From Brenneria roseae subsp. roseae (GTDB taxonomy: Bacteria > Pseudomonadota > Gammaproteobacteria > Enterobacterales > Enterobacteriaceae), in the NCBI RefSeq assembly GCF_003115845.1, contig NZ_KZ819025.1:1-64000 (forward strand): a stretch of DNA of 64,000 nt, given 5' to 3'. The notes beneath the pieces were generated by a model, which worked only from the letters and a program-made list of their open reading frames with translations, ran no database searches and was not told the DNA's origin. Shown one piece after another: positions 35,241 to 45,744 of this stretch. Each line of letters opens with the position of its first letter. Position 1 is the stretch's first letter. The translations under genes and the position numbers were made by a program.

Positions 35241-35611
35241 AATCGACATAGAACGATCTTTCGCCAGCACGGCGTTGATCATCATTCGATCAGGATCCTT
35301 TGCGGTGATTTTGCTGTGAAGAATATGCTTAATTTTATGAAAAAAAAGCAGTATTTTTTAACTCCGTCAGCAATTCTTTATCTGCAAAAAATAAGTTTTA
35401 CTCACTTTTTCATGGGTTCTGCACAAAGATGTCCACAGAAATAGTGAATAAACCGGCATTCCTTGACTTCATATGTTTATAACTTTGCTTTGATCTGTGG
35501 GTTATCTTCATTTTATTAGAGTGATAACTGCGCTAAGCAGTGGTTTACCGTCTGCCGGGAGTGTGAAACAATCAGGTTATCTTTGCATTTAAAGTTTATC
35601 GAGGTAGTCCG

Positions 35612-36145
35612 GTGATCGATGATGATGGCTACCGCCCGAACGTTGGTATCGTAATCTGTAATCGGCAGGGACAGGTGTTGTGGGCCCGTCGCTACGGTCA
35701 ACACTCCTGGCAGTTTCCTCAAGGGGGGATAAACCCCGGAGAGAGCGCGGAGCAGGCGATGTACCGTGAGCTGTTTGAAGAAGTGGGTCTGAAGAAAAAA
35801 GATGTCCGCGTTCTGGCATCTACCCGCAACTGGTTACGTTATAAGTTACCGAAACGTTTGGTGCGTTGGGATACTAAACCGGTCTGTATCGGCCAAAAAC
35901 AAAAATGGTTTCTGCTACAGTTGATGTGTAATGAGTCTGATATCAATATGCAAAGCAGTGGCACGCCTGAGTTTGATGGCTGGCGTTGGGTCAGTTACTG
36001 GTATCCGGTTCGTCAGGTTGTGTCTTTCAAACGTGATGTTTACCGTCGCGTAATGAAAGAATTTATCAGCCCGGTGATACAACTCCAGGAGAATACGGCG
36101 GCACGGACGGCACCACCGTCTGGCTCCCGACGAAAAAGAGGGTAA
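35612..36145 (+). CDS. rppH: RNA pyrophosphohydrolase RppH
   Basis: 177 residues, starting with GTG as in E. coli. Removes pyrophosphate from 5'-triphosphorylated RNA, triggering RNase E-dependent decay. Nudix box [17 protein letters not shown] followed by FEEVG (about residues 38-60), and the conserved [25 protein letters not shown]. Twelve bases separate it from ptsP, so they form an operon. Confidence 0.97.
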   Translation: MIDDDGYRPNVGIVICNRQGQVLWARRYGQHSWQFPQGGINPGESAEQAMYRELFEEVGLKKKDVRVLASTRNWLRYKLPKRLVRWDTKPVCIGQKQKWFLLQLMCNESDINMQSSGTPEFDGWRWVSYWYPVRQVVSFKRDVYRRVMKEFISPVIQLQENTAARTAPPSGSRRKRG

Positions 36146-36157
36146 TTCACGCACATT

Positions 36158-38404
36158 ATGCTCACGCGTTTGCGAGAAATTGTCGAAAAAGTAGCCTCAA
36201 TGGCTCGCCTTAATGATGCGCTGGAAATCCTGGTCAATGAAACCTGTCAGGCAATGGACACGGAGGTCTGTTCGATTTATCTGGCTGACCACGATCGCCA
36301 ATGCTATTACCTGATGGCAACGCGCGGGTTAAAGAAACCGCGCGGCCACGCGGTCACATTGGAGTTTGGGCAAGGGGTGGTCGGTCTGGTCGGTCAGCGC
36401 GCCGAACCGATTAATCTGGCTGATGCCCGTACTCATCCCAGTTTCAAATTTATTCCCGCCGTAAAAGAGCAACATTTCCGCTCTTTTCTGGGCGTCCCCA
36501 TTATTCATCGTCGTCAACTGCTGGGCGTGCTGGTCGTCCAGCAGCGTGAACATCGCCAGTTTGACAAGAATGAAGAGTCATTCATGGTCACGCTGGCGAC
36601 GCAGATGGCGGCCATTCTCTCTCTATCTCAGATTAAGACGCTGTTTGGTCAATACCGTCAGACGCGAATTAATGCGCTGGTCGCCGCGCCCGGTGTGGCG
36701 ATCGCGTCGGGCTGGCAGGATTGTAGCCAGCCTTCTCTGGATCAGGTTTTCCCCGCGTCAAGTCTGGACCGCGAACGTGAACGTTCCCGGCTGACGCGGG
36801 CGTTGGAAGAGGCCACGGCGGAGTTCCGGCGTTTCAGCAAACGTTTCAGCGCCAGCGCCCAAAAAGAAAGCGCCGCGATTTTCGATTTGTACTCTCACCT
36901 GCTGAATGATGCGCGTCTGAAGCGCGAACTGTTTCAGGAAGTGGACGCCGGCAACGCGGCGGAATGGGCGGTCAAACTGGTGATTGAACGTTTTGCGGCC
37001 CAGTTTTCCAATTTGCAGGATACCTATCTGCGTGAACGGGCCGGGGATTTGCGAGCGCTGGGCCAACGATTGTTGTTCCATCTTGATGACAATGCGCAAA
37101 GCATCGGGCAGTGGCCCGAGCGTTTCATTCTTGTCGCAGATGAACTGACGGCCACCTTACTGGCGGAGCTTCCCCCGGAACGTCTGGCTGGCGTGGTGGT
37201 ATACGACGGCGCCGCCAATTCCCATGCCGCGATTCTGGTGCGGGCAATGGGGATCCCTACGTTAGTCGGCGCGGATATTCAGCCCGAACTGCTCCATCAG
37301 CGTCTGCTGATTATTGACGGCTATCGTGGCGAGCTGCTGGTGGATCCTGAACCTGTGTTGGTGCAGGAATATCAGTGTCTGCTGATTGAAGAAAATGAAC
37401 TGACCCGTCTGGCGGAAGACGATATGGAACGTCCCGCCGTTCTGAAAAGTGGCGAGCGCATTCAGGTCATGTTGAACGCGGGGTTGAGCGCGGAGCATGA
37501 GAAACGGTTTATCAATCAGGTCGACGGCGTCGGTCTGTACCGCACCGAAATCCCCTTTATGCTCCAGAGCGGTTTTCCATCTGAAGATGAACAGATGGCG
37601 CAATATCAAAGCATGCTGCAACTCTATCCGTCACGTCAGGTCATGTTGCGTACGCTGGATATTGGCGCGGATAAACCGTTGCCTTATTTGCCCATCAGCG
37701 AAGAGAATCCTTGTCTGGGCTGGCGCGGTATCCGTATTACGCTCGATCAGCCGGAAATCTTTTTGATTCAGGTTCGCGCCATGCTGCGGGCGAACGCGCA
37801 TCTTGGCAACCTGAATATCCTGCTGCCGATGATCAGTAGTCTGGATGAGGTTGATGAGGCCCGGCGCCTTATCGATCAAGCGGCGGGTGAAGTGGAGGAA
37901 ATGCTGGGGTTTCCACAGCCTAAGCCACGCATCGGTATCATGGTGGAAGTCCCCTCCATGATTTTCCTGTTGCAGCATCTGGCTTCCCGTATTGATTTTG
38001 TTTCGGTTGGCACCAACGATCTCACTCAGTACCTGCTGGCCGTCGATCGCAACAACGCCCATGTCGCTTCCCTGTACGACAGCCTGCACCCGGCTATGCT
38101 CCGAGCGCTGAACCTCATCGCGATTGAGTGTCAGCGTCACAACATTGCGCTTTCCGTGTGTGGCGAGATGGCGGGGGAAGCATTAGGCGCATTGCTGCTG
38201 ACCGGGCTCGGGTATCGCACGTTGAGTATGAATGGTCGTAGCGTTGCCCGCATTAAGTACCTGCTGCGCCAGATCGCGCTGCCCGACGCGCAGTCTCTGG
38301 TACAGCAACTGCTGAATGCGCGAACCGCCAGCGAAGTCAGACAATGGGCATCGATCTTCATCGAAGAACGCGGACTGGGCGGATTGGTCCGTGGCGGACG
38401 CTGA
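36158..38404 (+). CDS. ptsP: Phosphoenolpyruvate-protein phosphotransferase EI(Ntr)
   Basis: 748 residues (E. coli PtsP 748). First protein of the nitrogen PTS: autophosphorylates with PEP and passes phosphate to NPr (PtsO). N-terminal GAF domain about 1-165 (glutamine/2-oxoglutarate sensing), then a linker and the EI domain. The active histidine is His356 in AANSHAAILVRAMGIPT. PEP-binding landmarks are GLYRTEIPFML and VSVGTNDLTQYLLAVDRNN. Confidence 0.97.
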   Translation: MLTRLREIVEKVASMARLNDALEILVNETCQAMDTEVCSIYLADHDRQCYYLMATRGLKKPRGHAVTLEFGQGVVGLVGQRAEPINLADARTHPSFKFIPAVKEQHFRSFLGVPIIHRRQLLGVLVVQQREHRQFDKNEESFMVTLATQMAAILSLSQIKTLFGQYRQTRINALVAAPGVAIASGWQDCSQPSLDQVFPASSLDRERERSRLTRALEEATAEFRRFSKRFSASAQKESAAIFDLYSHLLNDARLKRELFQEVDAGNAAEWAVKLVIERFAAQFSNLQDTYLRERAGDLRALGQRLLFHLDDNAQSIGQWPERFILVADELTATLLAELPPERLAGVVVYDGAANSHAAILVRAMGIPTLVGADIQPELLHQRLLIIDGYRGELLVDPEPVLVQEYQCLLIEENELTRLAEDDMERPAVLKSGERIQVMLNAGLSAEHEKRFINQVDGVGLYRTEIPFMLQSGFPSEDEQMAQYQSMLQLYPSRQVMLRTLDIGADKPLPYLPISEENPCLGWRGIRITLDQPEIFLIQVRAMLRANAHLGNLNILLPMISSLDEVDEARRLIDQAAGEVEEMLGFPQPKPRIGIMVEVPSMIFLLQHLASRIDFVSVGTNDLTQYLLAVDRNNAHVASLYDSLHPAMLRALNLIAIECQRHNIALSVCGEMAGEALGALLLTGLGYRTLSMNGRSVARIKYLLRQIALPDAQSLVQQLLNARTASEVRQWASIFIEERGLGGLVRGGR

Positions 38405-38582
38405 TTCCTGCCGATTTTAAGGGAAGGCTTTACAGATCTTTTCCCTGCCGGATAACCACCGGGTCTGCTGCGCTATGCTATGATTCGCAGCCGCGGTTTG
38501 CAGGAAAGGATGATATTCCTGCCCTGGCATATCAATGCTCCCCGCCTGCGGGGGGATAATACAACAAAATATGTGGTGAACG

Positions 38583-39449
38583 ATGACGACGAGCTATCTG
38601 GCGTTTCCTCAGTTTGATCCAGTGATTTTTTCAATTGGCCCGGTGGCGCTGCACTGGTATGGACTGATGTATTTGGTTGGTTTTGTGTTCGCCATGTGGC
38701 TGGCTGGCCGTCGGGCTAACCAACCGGGCAGCGGCTGGAAGAAGGATGAAGTCGAAAACCTGCTGTATATGGGCTTCCTCGGTGTCTTTGTCGGCGGACG
38801 TCTGGGCTATGTCCTGTTCTATGCATTTCCATCGTTTCTGGAAAACCCGCTCTATTTGTTCAAAGTCTGGGATGGCGGCATGTCGTTCCACGGTGGTCTG
38901 GTGGGCGTGATTTGCGTTATGCTGTGGTTTGCCCGCAAAACCAAACGGCATTTTTTTCAGGTATCTGATTTTATTGCACCTTTGATTCCATTCGGTTTGG
39001 GCGCGGGGCGTCTTGGAAACTTTATCAACGGCGAACTGTGGGGGCGTGTCACAACCAATACGCCATGGGCCATGCTGTTTCCCGGCTCACGCAGTGAAGA
39101 TCTGGAACTGGCGGTCAGCAATCCCCAATGGCAGGCTATTTTCAATCAATACGGCATGTTGCCGAGACATCCATCCCAGCTGTACCAAATGCTGCTTGAA
39201 GGGGTACTGCTGTTTATCATATTGAATGTGTTTATTCGTAAACCCCGCCCGATGGGCAGCGTTTCGGGGCTTTTCCTGATTGGCTACGGTCTGTTTCGGA
39301 TTATTGCCGAATTTTTCCGCCAGCCGGATGCGCAACTGGGCCTGTTCGGCGGTTTCTTCAGTATGGGGCAGATTCTTTCACTGCCGATGGTGATCGTGGG
39401 CATCCTGATGATGGTGTGGGCGTATCGCCGCGAACCAGTACAGCAGTAA
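38583..39449 (+). CDS. lgt: Prolipoprotein diacylglyceryl transferase
   Basis: 288 residues, seven membrane segments. Transfers diacylglycerol from phosphatidylglycerol to the lipobox cysteine of prolipoproteins in the inner membrane. Signature [16 protein letters not shown] (about residues 140-155) with the essential Arg, and HGG in [10 protein letters not shown] (His103 region), plus RHPSQLYQ. Forms a unit with thyA 40 bp downstream, as in E. coli. Confidence 0.97.
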   Translation: MTTSYLAFPQFDPVIFSIGPVALHWYGLMYLVGFVFAMWLAGRRANQPGSGWKKDEVENLLYMGFLGVFVGGRLGYVLFYAFPSFLENPLYLFKVWDGGMSFHGGLVGVICVMLWFARKTKRHFFQVSDFIAPLIPFGLGAGRLGNFINGELWGRVTTNTPWAMLFPGSRSEDLELAVSNPQWQAIFNQYGMLPRHPSQLYQMLLEGVLLFIILNVFIRKPRPMGSVSGLFLIGYGLFRIIAEFFRQPDAQLGLFGGFFSMGQILSLPMVIVGILMMVWAYRREPVQQ

Positions 39450-39488
39450 TTGTCAGCCGTCATTCTCTAATATTTGTGGTGAGGTAGT

Positions 39489-40283
39489 ATGAAACAGTAT
39501 CTGGATCTGATGAAAAAAGTGCTTGATGAAGGAACGCCCAAAGCGGACCGCACCGGCACCGGCACCCGCTCTATTTTCGGTCATCAGATGCGTTTCAATT
39601 TGCAGGAAGGTTTTCCGCTGGTCACGACCAAGCGCTGTCATCTGCGATCCATTATTCATGAGCTGCTCTGGTTTCTGAATGGCGATACCAATGTTGCCTA
39701 TCTGCATGAGAACAAAGTCAGTATTTGGGACGAGTGGGCAGATGAAAACGGCGATCTCGGGCCGGTTTACGGGAAACAGTGGCGCGCCTGGGGCGCGGCC
39801 GACGGACGTCAGATCGATCAGTTGAAAAAGGTACTGACGCAGTTGAAGCAGGATCCGGACTCCCGCCGCATTATTGTTTCAGCCTGGAACGTCGGGGAAC
39901 TGGACAAAATGGCGCTGGCGCCGTGCCATGCCTTTTTCCAGTTCTATGTCGCCGATGGTAAATTATCCTGCCAGCTATATCAGCGCTCATGCGATGTGTT
40001 CCTGGGGCTGCCGTTCAATATCGCCAGTTATGCGCTGCTGGTGCACATGGTGGCGCAACAGTGCGATCTGGACGTGGGTGATTTTGTCTGGACCGGCGGC
40101 GATACGCACCTCTATAACAACCATATGGAGCAGACTCACCTGCAATTGAGCCGTGAGCCGCGCGCGCTGCCGAAACTGGTGATTAAACGCCGTCCCGATA
40201 CGCTGTTTGATTACCGTTTTGAAGACTTTGAGATCGAAGGCTACGATCCGCACCCGGCAATCAAGGCGCCGGTGGCGATTTGA
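39489..40283 (+). CDS. thyA: Thymidylate synthase
   Basis: 264 residues, identical length to E. coli. Converts dUMP and methylene-tetrahydrofolate to dTMP and dihydrofolate. Nucleophile Cys146 in [12 protein letters not shown]; substrate arginines in DRTGTGTRS and [33 protein letters not shown] is the family signature. Confidence 0.98.
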   Translation: MKQYLDLMKKVLDEGTPKADRTGTGTRSIFGHQMRFNLQEGFPLVTTKRCHLRSIIHELLWFLNGDTNVAYLHENKVSIWDEWADENGDLGPVYGKQWRAWGAADGRQIDQLKKVLTQLKQDPDSRRIIVSAWNVGELDKMALAPCHAFFQFYVADGKLSCQLYQRSCDVFLGLPFNIASYALLVHMVAQQCDLDVGDFVWTGGDTHLYNNHMEQTHLQLSREPRALPKLVIKRRPDTLFDYRFEDFEIEGYDPHPAIKAPVAI

Positions 40284-40397
40284 TCGCTATCGCGTAGAAA
40301 TGGACGTTGATGGCAAAGCTTGTCTCCTCCGTCATCCCCGCGCGGGCGTGACATATTAGGGCCCGACGTTGCGAATAGCGGCGTTGTCAGCCGTCAG

Positions 40398-40425
40398 AAT
40401 GGCCGCTTTTGCGGCCATTTTTGTT
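40398..40425. terminator. thyA terminator, shared with potE
   Basis: AATGGCCGC (40398-40406) / GCGGCCATT (40411-40419) with a TTTT loop and following TTTTG, between the convergent thyA and potE genes. Confidence 0.85.
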
Positions 40426-40478
40426 CCTGATAATGTTATCCCTTCGCACCTTTCATTGTTTCGCAGGGATAGGATTAC

Positions 40479-41795
40479 TCAGCTATTGTGGCGAGGTATT
40501 TCAAACCGCGGTGATACCAGACCATATAGCGTCCAGCCCAGGAATGTCACAATCGCGCCATACATCATTGCTTCCTCGCCAGACGAATACAGCGCATAGA
40601 AGCTATATATTGCCCCAGCCAATGCGATCGCGTTTGTCGTGCGAGCCTTCCCGGAGGCCACGTTTGCCTGTTTCTGGATAATACAGACCGCCGCCATGGA
40701 GAGAATATAAGGAATGATATTAGTGACGACCGCCAGATTAACCAATACGTTGAATTGCTTGTTCAGTGAAGGGCTAATCGTCAGCAGGGACAGCAGCGAC
40801 TGGATAATAACAATCGCCAGCATACCCTGTACCGGCGCATCAAACTTATTGAGTTTAGAGAACAGTTTTGGGAAATAACCGCTGTCGGAAGAGGATTTGA
40901 ACACCTGCGCAATAGTAAACTGCCATCCCAGCAGCGAACCGCAACAGGACATAACCATCAGCGCCATAATGATTTTACCGACTGCCGGCGTAAACATCTG
41001 TGCGAAGGCCAGTCCGAAAGGCGCGGTGGAGTTGGCCAGGTCCATGTTCGGTACTATACCGGCGATCACGTTGGTTGAGATAATATAAATGATGGCGGCT
41101 CCCAGGGTTCCTCCGAGAACGGCGATAGGTACGTTCTTTTCTGGGTTATCCACGGCTTCCGAATTGGCACACGCCGATTCCATTCCCAGAAATGCCCATA
41201 AAGTCATCGCAATAGACGAGCCAACCGCTTCAAACGTCGGGACATTATGCGGGTTCCAGGAGGACACGTACAATTCGGGACTGAACCAGAACCAGCCAAT
41301 CACGGATATACCGGCGACAGGAATGATAACCCCCCATACGGTGATGCCGCTAATCTGCCCGGTAATGCGTGCGCCGGCGAAGTTGGGGAGGGTACATATC
41401 CATAACACGCCAATTGTCGCCAGACCGATGCTGAGAGGGCTCAGGCTGATTCCGAAGAATTCGGTGCCGTATCCCACTGCCGAAATGGCAATCGCTACAT
41501 TGGCAATGAGCAGCGACACCCCATAGGTATAGTTCGCCATAAAATTACCGGACTTACCGAAAGTATATTCGGCATAACCGCCCATACCACCGCTCTTGCG
41601 GCTGAACATCCCGCATTTGGCAAACGCATAGGCCAGCGCCATTGAGCCGACGGCCGTAACCAGCCAGGACACGATAGAAATTGTTCCGACTTCGGCTAAC
41701 TTGGTCGGCAACATGATAATCCCTGACCCCATCATGTTGACGGCGGTTAGAATAGTGAGCTGTAGCACGCTCATTTTATTTCTGGATTTACTCAT
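40479..41795 (-). CDS. potE: Putrescine-ornithine antiporter PotE
   Basis: 438 residues (E. coli 439), about 12 transmembrane helices of the APC superfamily. Exchanges external ornithine for internal putrescine, and with SpeF consumes protons for acid resistance. Conserved start MSVLQLTILTAVNMMGSGIIMLPTKLAEVGTIS, then KSGGMGGYAEYTFG and WAFLGMESACANSEAV. ATG 41795 was chosen (ATG 41798 is equally possible); AAGGA lies just upstream. It follows speF by 59 bp in the speFL-speF-potE operon. Confidence 0.96.
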   Translation of the reverse strand: MSKSRNKMSVLQLTILTAVNMMGSGIIMLPTKLAEVGTISIVSWLVTAVGSMALAYAFAKCGMFSRKSGGMGGYAEYTFGKSGNFMANYTYGVSLLIANVAIAISAVGYGTEFFGISLSPLSIGLATIGVLWICTLPNFAGARITGQISGITVWGVIIPVAGISVIGWFWFSPELYVSSWNPHNVPTFEAVGSSIAMTLWAFLGMESACANSEAVDNPEKNVPIAVLGGTLGAAIIYIISTNVIAGIVPNMDLANSTAPFGLAFAQMFTPAVGKIIMALMVMSCCGSLLGWQFTIAQVFKSSSDSGYFPKLFSKLNKFDAPVQGMLAIVIIQSLLSLLTISPSLNKQFNVLVNLAVVTNIIPYILSMAAVCIIQKQANVASGKARTTNAIALAGAIYSFYALYSSGEEAMMYGAIVTFLGWTLYGLVSPRFEIPRHNS

Positions 41796-41854
41796 CATCT
41801 GTTCCTTAACAAACAGGTCAGCGGAGAGAATGATCTCCGCTGAGATCATTCCGA

Positions 41855-44041
41855 TCAGGCATTTTTGCTGACAGGTTCGTTTTTAATCACATAGCCGTAA
41901 GCGCGCTTGCGTCCGTCCTCGTCCTGGATATAAACCCCTTGCAATTCAGGGGCGAAGCCCGGCAGGCGGTTGATCCCTTCTTCCAGTGCCAGGAAGTAGT
42001 GCTGCACCGGGCCATTCCATCTTTCTCCCGGTACCACGCATAGCACGCCCGGTGGGTAAGGGAGTGCGCCTTCCGCGGCGATCCGGCCTTCGATATCGGC
42101 CAGCGCAACCAGTTCGACATTACCGCGCACAAATTCGATATTGGCTTGCTGCGGATTCATAACGGAATGCGGGAAATAGGCCTTACGGAACATCTCTTTT
42201 TGCAACGTTTTGACGTCGTTTCTGACGTACAGATCGTGCATTTCCTGGCAGAGTCGGCGAAGTGTGTAACCGCGGTAACGTTCCTCGTGATTACGATAAA
42301 TGCCGGGGAGCACTTCGGAGAGCGGCGCATCTTCTTCCAGCAGGCGTTCGAATTGAGCGATCAGTGCGACCAGATGGCGCATCTTTGCCATATCCTCTGC
42401 TGGCGTCATCAGGAATAAGATCGAGTTGAGATCGCATTTTTCCGGCACGATCCCGTTTTCACGCAGGTAATTGGCCAGAATGGTCGCAGGTACGCCAAAC
42501 GCTTCATATTCCCCGGTTTTGACATCAATGCCCGGCGTCGTTAGCATCAGTTTGCATGGGTCGACAAAATACTGATTTTCCGCATAATTTTCAAATGAAT
42601 GCCAACGCTCGTTCGGCACGAAATTGAAGAAACGAAGATCGTTGGCCATTTCTTCCGTCGGGTATTCTTCCCATTTCTGACCATCGACCGTGGTCGGGAT
42701 GAAAGGGCGGATGTAATGGCAGAGTTTCAGCAGCAATTTACGCGTTTCAATCCCGTTTTTGACGCACTCCATCCACATTTTTTTCCCGCTTTCACCCTCG
42801 TGCATTCTGGCATTGACATCCAGTGCCGCAAATAAGGGATAGAAGGGGCTGGTGGAAGCATGCATCATAAAGGCGTTGTTCATGCGTTTATGATTGACGT
42901 ACCGTGCTTGTCCCTTGATATGGCTGTCTTTTTTATGAATCTGGGATGTTTGAGAGAAGCCAGCCATTTGCTTATGTACGGACTGTGTGACCAGAATACC
43001 CGGATCGTTTTCGTTCAGCTCCAGCAATAGCGGAGAACAGGCGTTCATCATTGGAATGAACTGCTCATAACCTACCCAGGCGGAATCGAACAATATGTAG
43101 TCACACAGGTGGCCGATTTTATCGACAACCTGGCGGGCGTTATAAATCGTGCCGTCGTAGGTGCCCAGTTGGATCACGGCGAGCCTGAAGGGGCGTTGCT
43201 CCGATTTCCGTTCTGGCGCCACTTCTGCAACCAGCTCGCGCAGGTATTTATCTTCAAAACAATGTGCGTCGATTCCCCCGATGAAACCAAACGGGTTGCG
43301 GGCCGTTTCCAGGTAAACAGGCGTCGCGCCTGCCTGAATCAGAGCGCCATGGTGGTTGGATTTATGATTATTACGGTCGAACAGCACCAAATCGCCGGGA
43401 CTTAATAGCGCGTTTAATACCACTTTATTTGAAGAAGAGGTCCCATTGAGAACGAAATAAGTTTTATCGGCGTTGAAAACCTTGGCGGCGTGCTGTTGGG
43501 CCAGACAAGGCGCACCTTCATGAATGAGGAGATCGCCCATTGCCACATCCGCGTTGCAAAGGTCGGAACGGAAAAGCGTTTCGCCAAAGTAATCAAAGAA
43601 CTGCTGGCCAGTCGGGTGGCGACGGAAGAATTGCCCGCCCTGATGTCCCGGGCAGTCAAACGCGGTATACCCCTGTTCTACGTAATCGACCAGTCGTCCA
43701 AAGAAAGGCGGGAGCAACTCGCTTTCATATTTATCTGCCACCGATGTTAGCTGCCTACCGTAATAATCCGCATTGCCGTCATTCAATTCGAAAACGCCTC
43801 TGACGCGCAGCAGATAGTTTGCCGGTATGTTTTCACCCTGGATTACAGCAATAAAAACAGGTAAATCGAATGCGGTCTGCTCTATCTTATCCAGCATCCC
43901 TGATACCGCATCCTGTAAGGAAAGTACTGCGGCACAGACATCAATAAATGATGTGTTTTTAATATCAACTGTTTCACGCTCGGTATTGAAACTATGGATA
44001 ACATCTGAACTAACGGCTACTTTTAAATTAAGCTTAGCCAT
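41855..44041 (-). CDS. speF: Inducible ornithine decarboxylase SpeF
   Basis: 728 residues (E. coli SpeF 732). PLP enzyme making putrescine from ornithine with proton consumption. Wing domain 1-110, CPGHQGGQFFRRHP, FDRNNHKSNHHG, PLP lysine in VTQSVHKQMAGFSQTSQ (about 355) and GALPYPPGVLCVVPGE. Assigned as the inducible paralogue because it is paired with potE and preceded by the speFL leader peptide. Insertion between thyA and ppdA differs from the E. coli location, so this operon is mobile relative to the backbone. Confidence 0.95.
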   Translation of the reverse strand: MAKLNLKVAVSSDVIHSFNTERETVDIKNTSFIDVCAAVLSLQDAVSGMLDKIEQTAFDLPVFIAVIQGENIPANYLLRVRGVFELNDGNADYYGRQLTSVADKYESELLPPFFGRLVDYVEQGYTAFDCPGHQGGQFFRRHPTGQQFFDYFGETLFRSDLCNADVAMGDLLIHEGAPCLAQQHAAKVFNADKTYFVLNGTSSSNKVVLNALLSPGDLVLFDRNNHKSNHHGALIQAGATPVYLETARNPFGFIGGIDAHCFEDKYLRELVAEVAPERKSEQRPFRLAVIQLGTYDGTIYNARQVVDKIGHLCDYILFDSAWVGYEQFIPMMNACSPLLLELNENDPGILVTQSVHKQMAGFSQTSQIHKKDSHIKGQARYVNHKRMNNAFMMHASTSPFYPLFAALDVNARMHEGESGKKMWMECVKNGIETRKLLLKLCHYIRPFIPTTVDGQKWEEYPTEEMANDLRFFNFVPNERWHSFENYAENQYFVDPCKLMLTTPGIDVKTGEYEAFGVPATILANYLRENGIVPEKCDLNSILFLMTPAEDMAKMRHLVALIAQFERLLEEDAPLSEVLPGIYRNHEERYRGYTLRRLCQEMHDLYVRNDVKTLQKEMFRKAYFPHSVMNPQQANIEFVRGNVELVALADIEGRIAAEGALPYPPGVLCVVPGERWNGPVQHYFLALEEGINRLPGFAPELQGVYIQDEDGRKRAYGYVIKNEPVSKNA

Positions 44042-44342
44042 AATATCCTCTTTTTTTAAATACGGTCATGCCTATGCATGGAATAAGTTTGCATATAAAG
44101 GTATTGCCTGTTTTTTTCGCGCAGGAATGAGCGGTAAAGGAAATAAATGACCTTTACGGGGTTTCTGGCGAAAATACGAGTATCTCTCTTCGAAAAATAA
44201 ATTATTTCGAATAATAAATGGTCTGATTAATGTGATAAAATATGAGCTACCCTAGACGAAGTTATCGTCAGGCAGATTTTTACACATGTATTAAAGAAAA
44301 CATGACCATCCTGAAAAGGGATACTCAGTTTTTGAGGTAGGT

Positions 44343-44447
44343 TTATCTGGCGTTGAAAAGATGAAAGTCAAAGCAGCTGCGGTGGGACATTTGCATTATG
44401 TGGGTCGTGCGCCTGATGTGGGCAGATTTTCTGTTGTTGTTTTCCAC
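44343..44447 (-). CDS. speFL: SpeFL ornithine-sensing leader peptide
   Basis: 34 residues, starting with GTG at 44447 behind a perfect AGGAGG (44453-44458), stop at 44343. The peptide keeps the E. coli/Salmonella SpeFL pattern: MENN start, HIRRTTHIM in the middle and FDFHLFNAR at the end. In the known system free ornithine stalls the ribosome on this nascent chain, which prevents Rho-dependent termination and induces speF-potE. About 300 nt of leader separate it from speF, as expected. The GTG start and substitutions (KSA, MQMSHRSC) are differences from E. coli. Confidence 0.95.
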   Translation of the reverse strand: MENNNRKSAHIRRTTHIMQMSHRSCFDFHLFNAR

Positions 44448-45240
44448 TTTTTCCTCCTTATAACTATTCATTGAGTCTTATGACTCGGTGCCAGTATATT
44501 GCATAAAATATAAGTTTTTGTGATTCACTTCAAAAAAATTCCTTCATTTTTAAATAATTATTCATTTTGTATTCATTTTTAATTGCATAAACAATGCATA
44601 CTTTTTTCTTATGGGTGCTGAAGGCCAGATGTGATATGCAACAGTTTTTGTCATTGGTACCACGCCCATGCCTTTATTTTTCTGGTAAATGCTCATTTTT
44701 TTACCATAAAAGTAAAAAAACTGTTAATGGTTGTGTTTTTTATGTGGAATTAGCTAATGACTAGCTATGCAATTAAAATAAAGCTATACGCATTATATTT
44801 CGACTTTGGGAAACGTGTTATTTATAGCTGTGAATAGATTAAACGTTGAGGATCGGTATGTCTGAATGAAATGGACTTTTGTGATCAGCGGTGCTTCGAG
44901 GTTTCATTACCCTGTAGCGTCAGGCGCTTTTATTCTACCATTTGCTTAAGACATGTTTTCCTTTGTGGAAAAGTGCGGTTGTAAGTATGAATGGGATATA
45001 CGATCTATTTAATCATCTGATGAAAGACACGTTTTCTGACTATTCTTTCCCGCTAACATATTCATATTTTCGATAAAAGAATATTTAAAGATAGAGATGC
45101 CCATGCAATGCTTCCCTGTATTTCCTGACGCTTCGCAAGTTTTTCCTGCTGTTACATCGTTGCAATAAATCATTGCGTATCGGTATGTATAAAAGTGCTA
45201 ATGCGCTGTATTTAATGGCAAAAGTACCTAGTCTGTCGTC
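44448..45240. other. AT-rich divergent region between speFL and ppdA
   Basis: About 790 bp with no recognisable gene on either strand. It must contain the leftward speFL-speF-potE promoter and the rightward ppdA promoter. No strong palindrome noticed. Confidence 0.5.
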
Positions 45241-45744
45241 ATGAATATACGAAATCGGCAACGGCGGGGGTTTACCTTGCTTGAGATATTAGTCGTCTTA
45301 ACCATTGTCGCTCTGTTGGCTGGCGGCAGTATGCACGCCTGGATCGGCTATCAACAGGCGCTGCGTCTGGAGCAGAGCGCACAGCAACTACTGGATTTTT
45401 TTAACCGGGTTCAGGCCAATGCCTATTGGCATAATAAAACCCGCACGGTACGGCTGATACAGCAGGGAGAACGCTGGTGTATGGTCAGTGATGCTGAACC
45501 GCAGGAGGAAAATACGGCCTGCCGTGAAGAGAACCTTCTGCAATATGTCCGCACAACCAAAGAGATTTCGGTATCGAAGGCGACCAGCAATAGTTTTGCT
45601 TTTTATGGTTTGCGCAGTACCGCGCAGGCCGGTCACATTACGCTGATGAATTCGGCGGGAAAGTTACGCCTGATCATATCCGTTCGCGGACGTATGCGTC
45701 TGTGCAGTGAAGAACAGCCGGTTCTGGCGATCCCGCTATGTTGA
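45241..45744 (+). CDS. ppdA: Prepilin peptidase-dependent protein PpdA (minor pseudopilin)
   Basis: 167 residues. Class III signal: RQRRGFTLLEILVVLTIVALLAGG, cleaved after Gly with N-methylated Phe and Glu at +5. It belongs to the GspH/FimT-like minor pilins that help initiate pilus or pseudopilus assembly. First gene of the ppdA-ppdB-ygdB-ppdC-recC run; overlaps ppdB by 7 bp. Confidence 0.93.
   Translation: MNIRNRQRRGFTLLEILVVLTIVALLAGGSMHAWIGYQQALRLEQSAQQLLDFFNRVQANAYWHNKTRTVRLIQQGERWCMVSDAEPQEENTACREENLLQYVRTTKEISVSKATSNSFAFYGLRSTAQAGHITLMNSAGKLRLIISVRGRMRLCSEEQPVLAIPLC

Larger units (their letters stand above)
34914..35611. other. Long mutH-rppH intergenic region
   Basis: About 700 bp without a gene. 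It contains two perfect DnaA boxes and a 10-bp inverted repeat (separate entries), AT-rich stretches and presumably the divergent mutH and rppH promoters. Confidence 0.6.
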
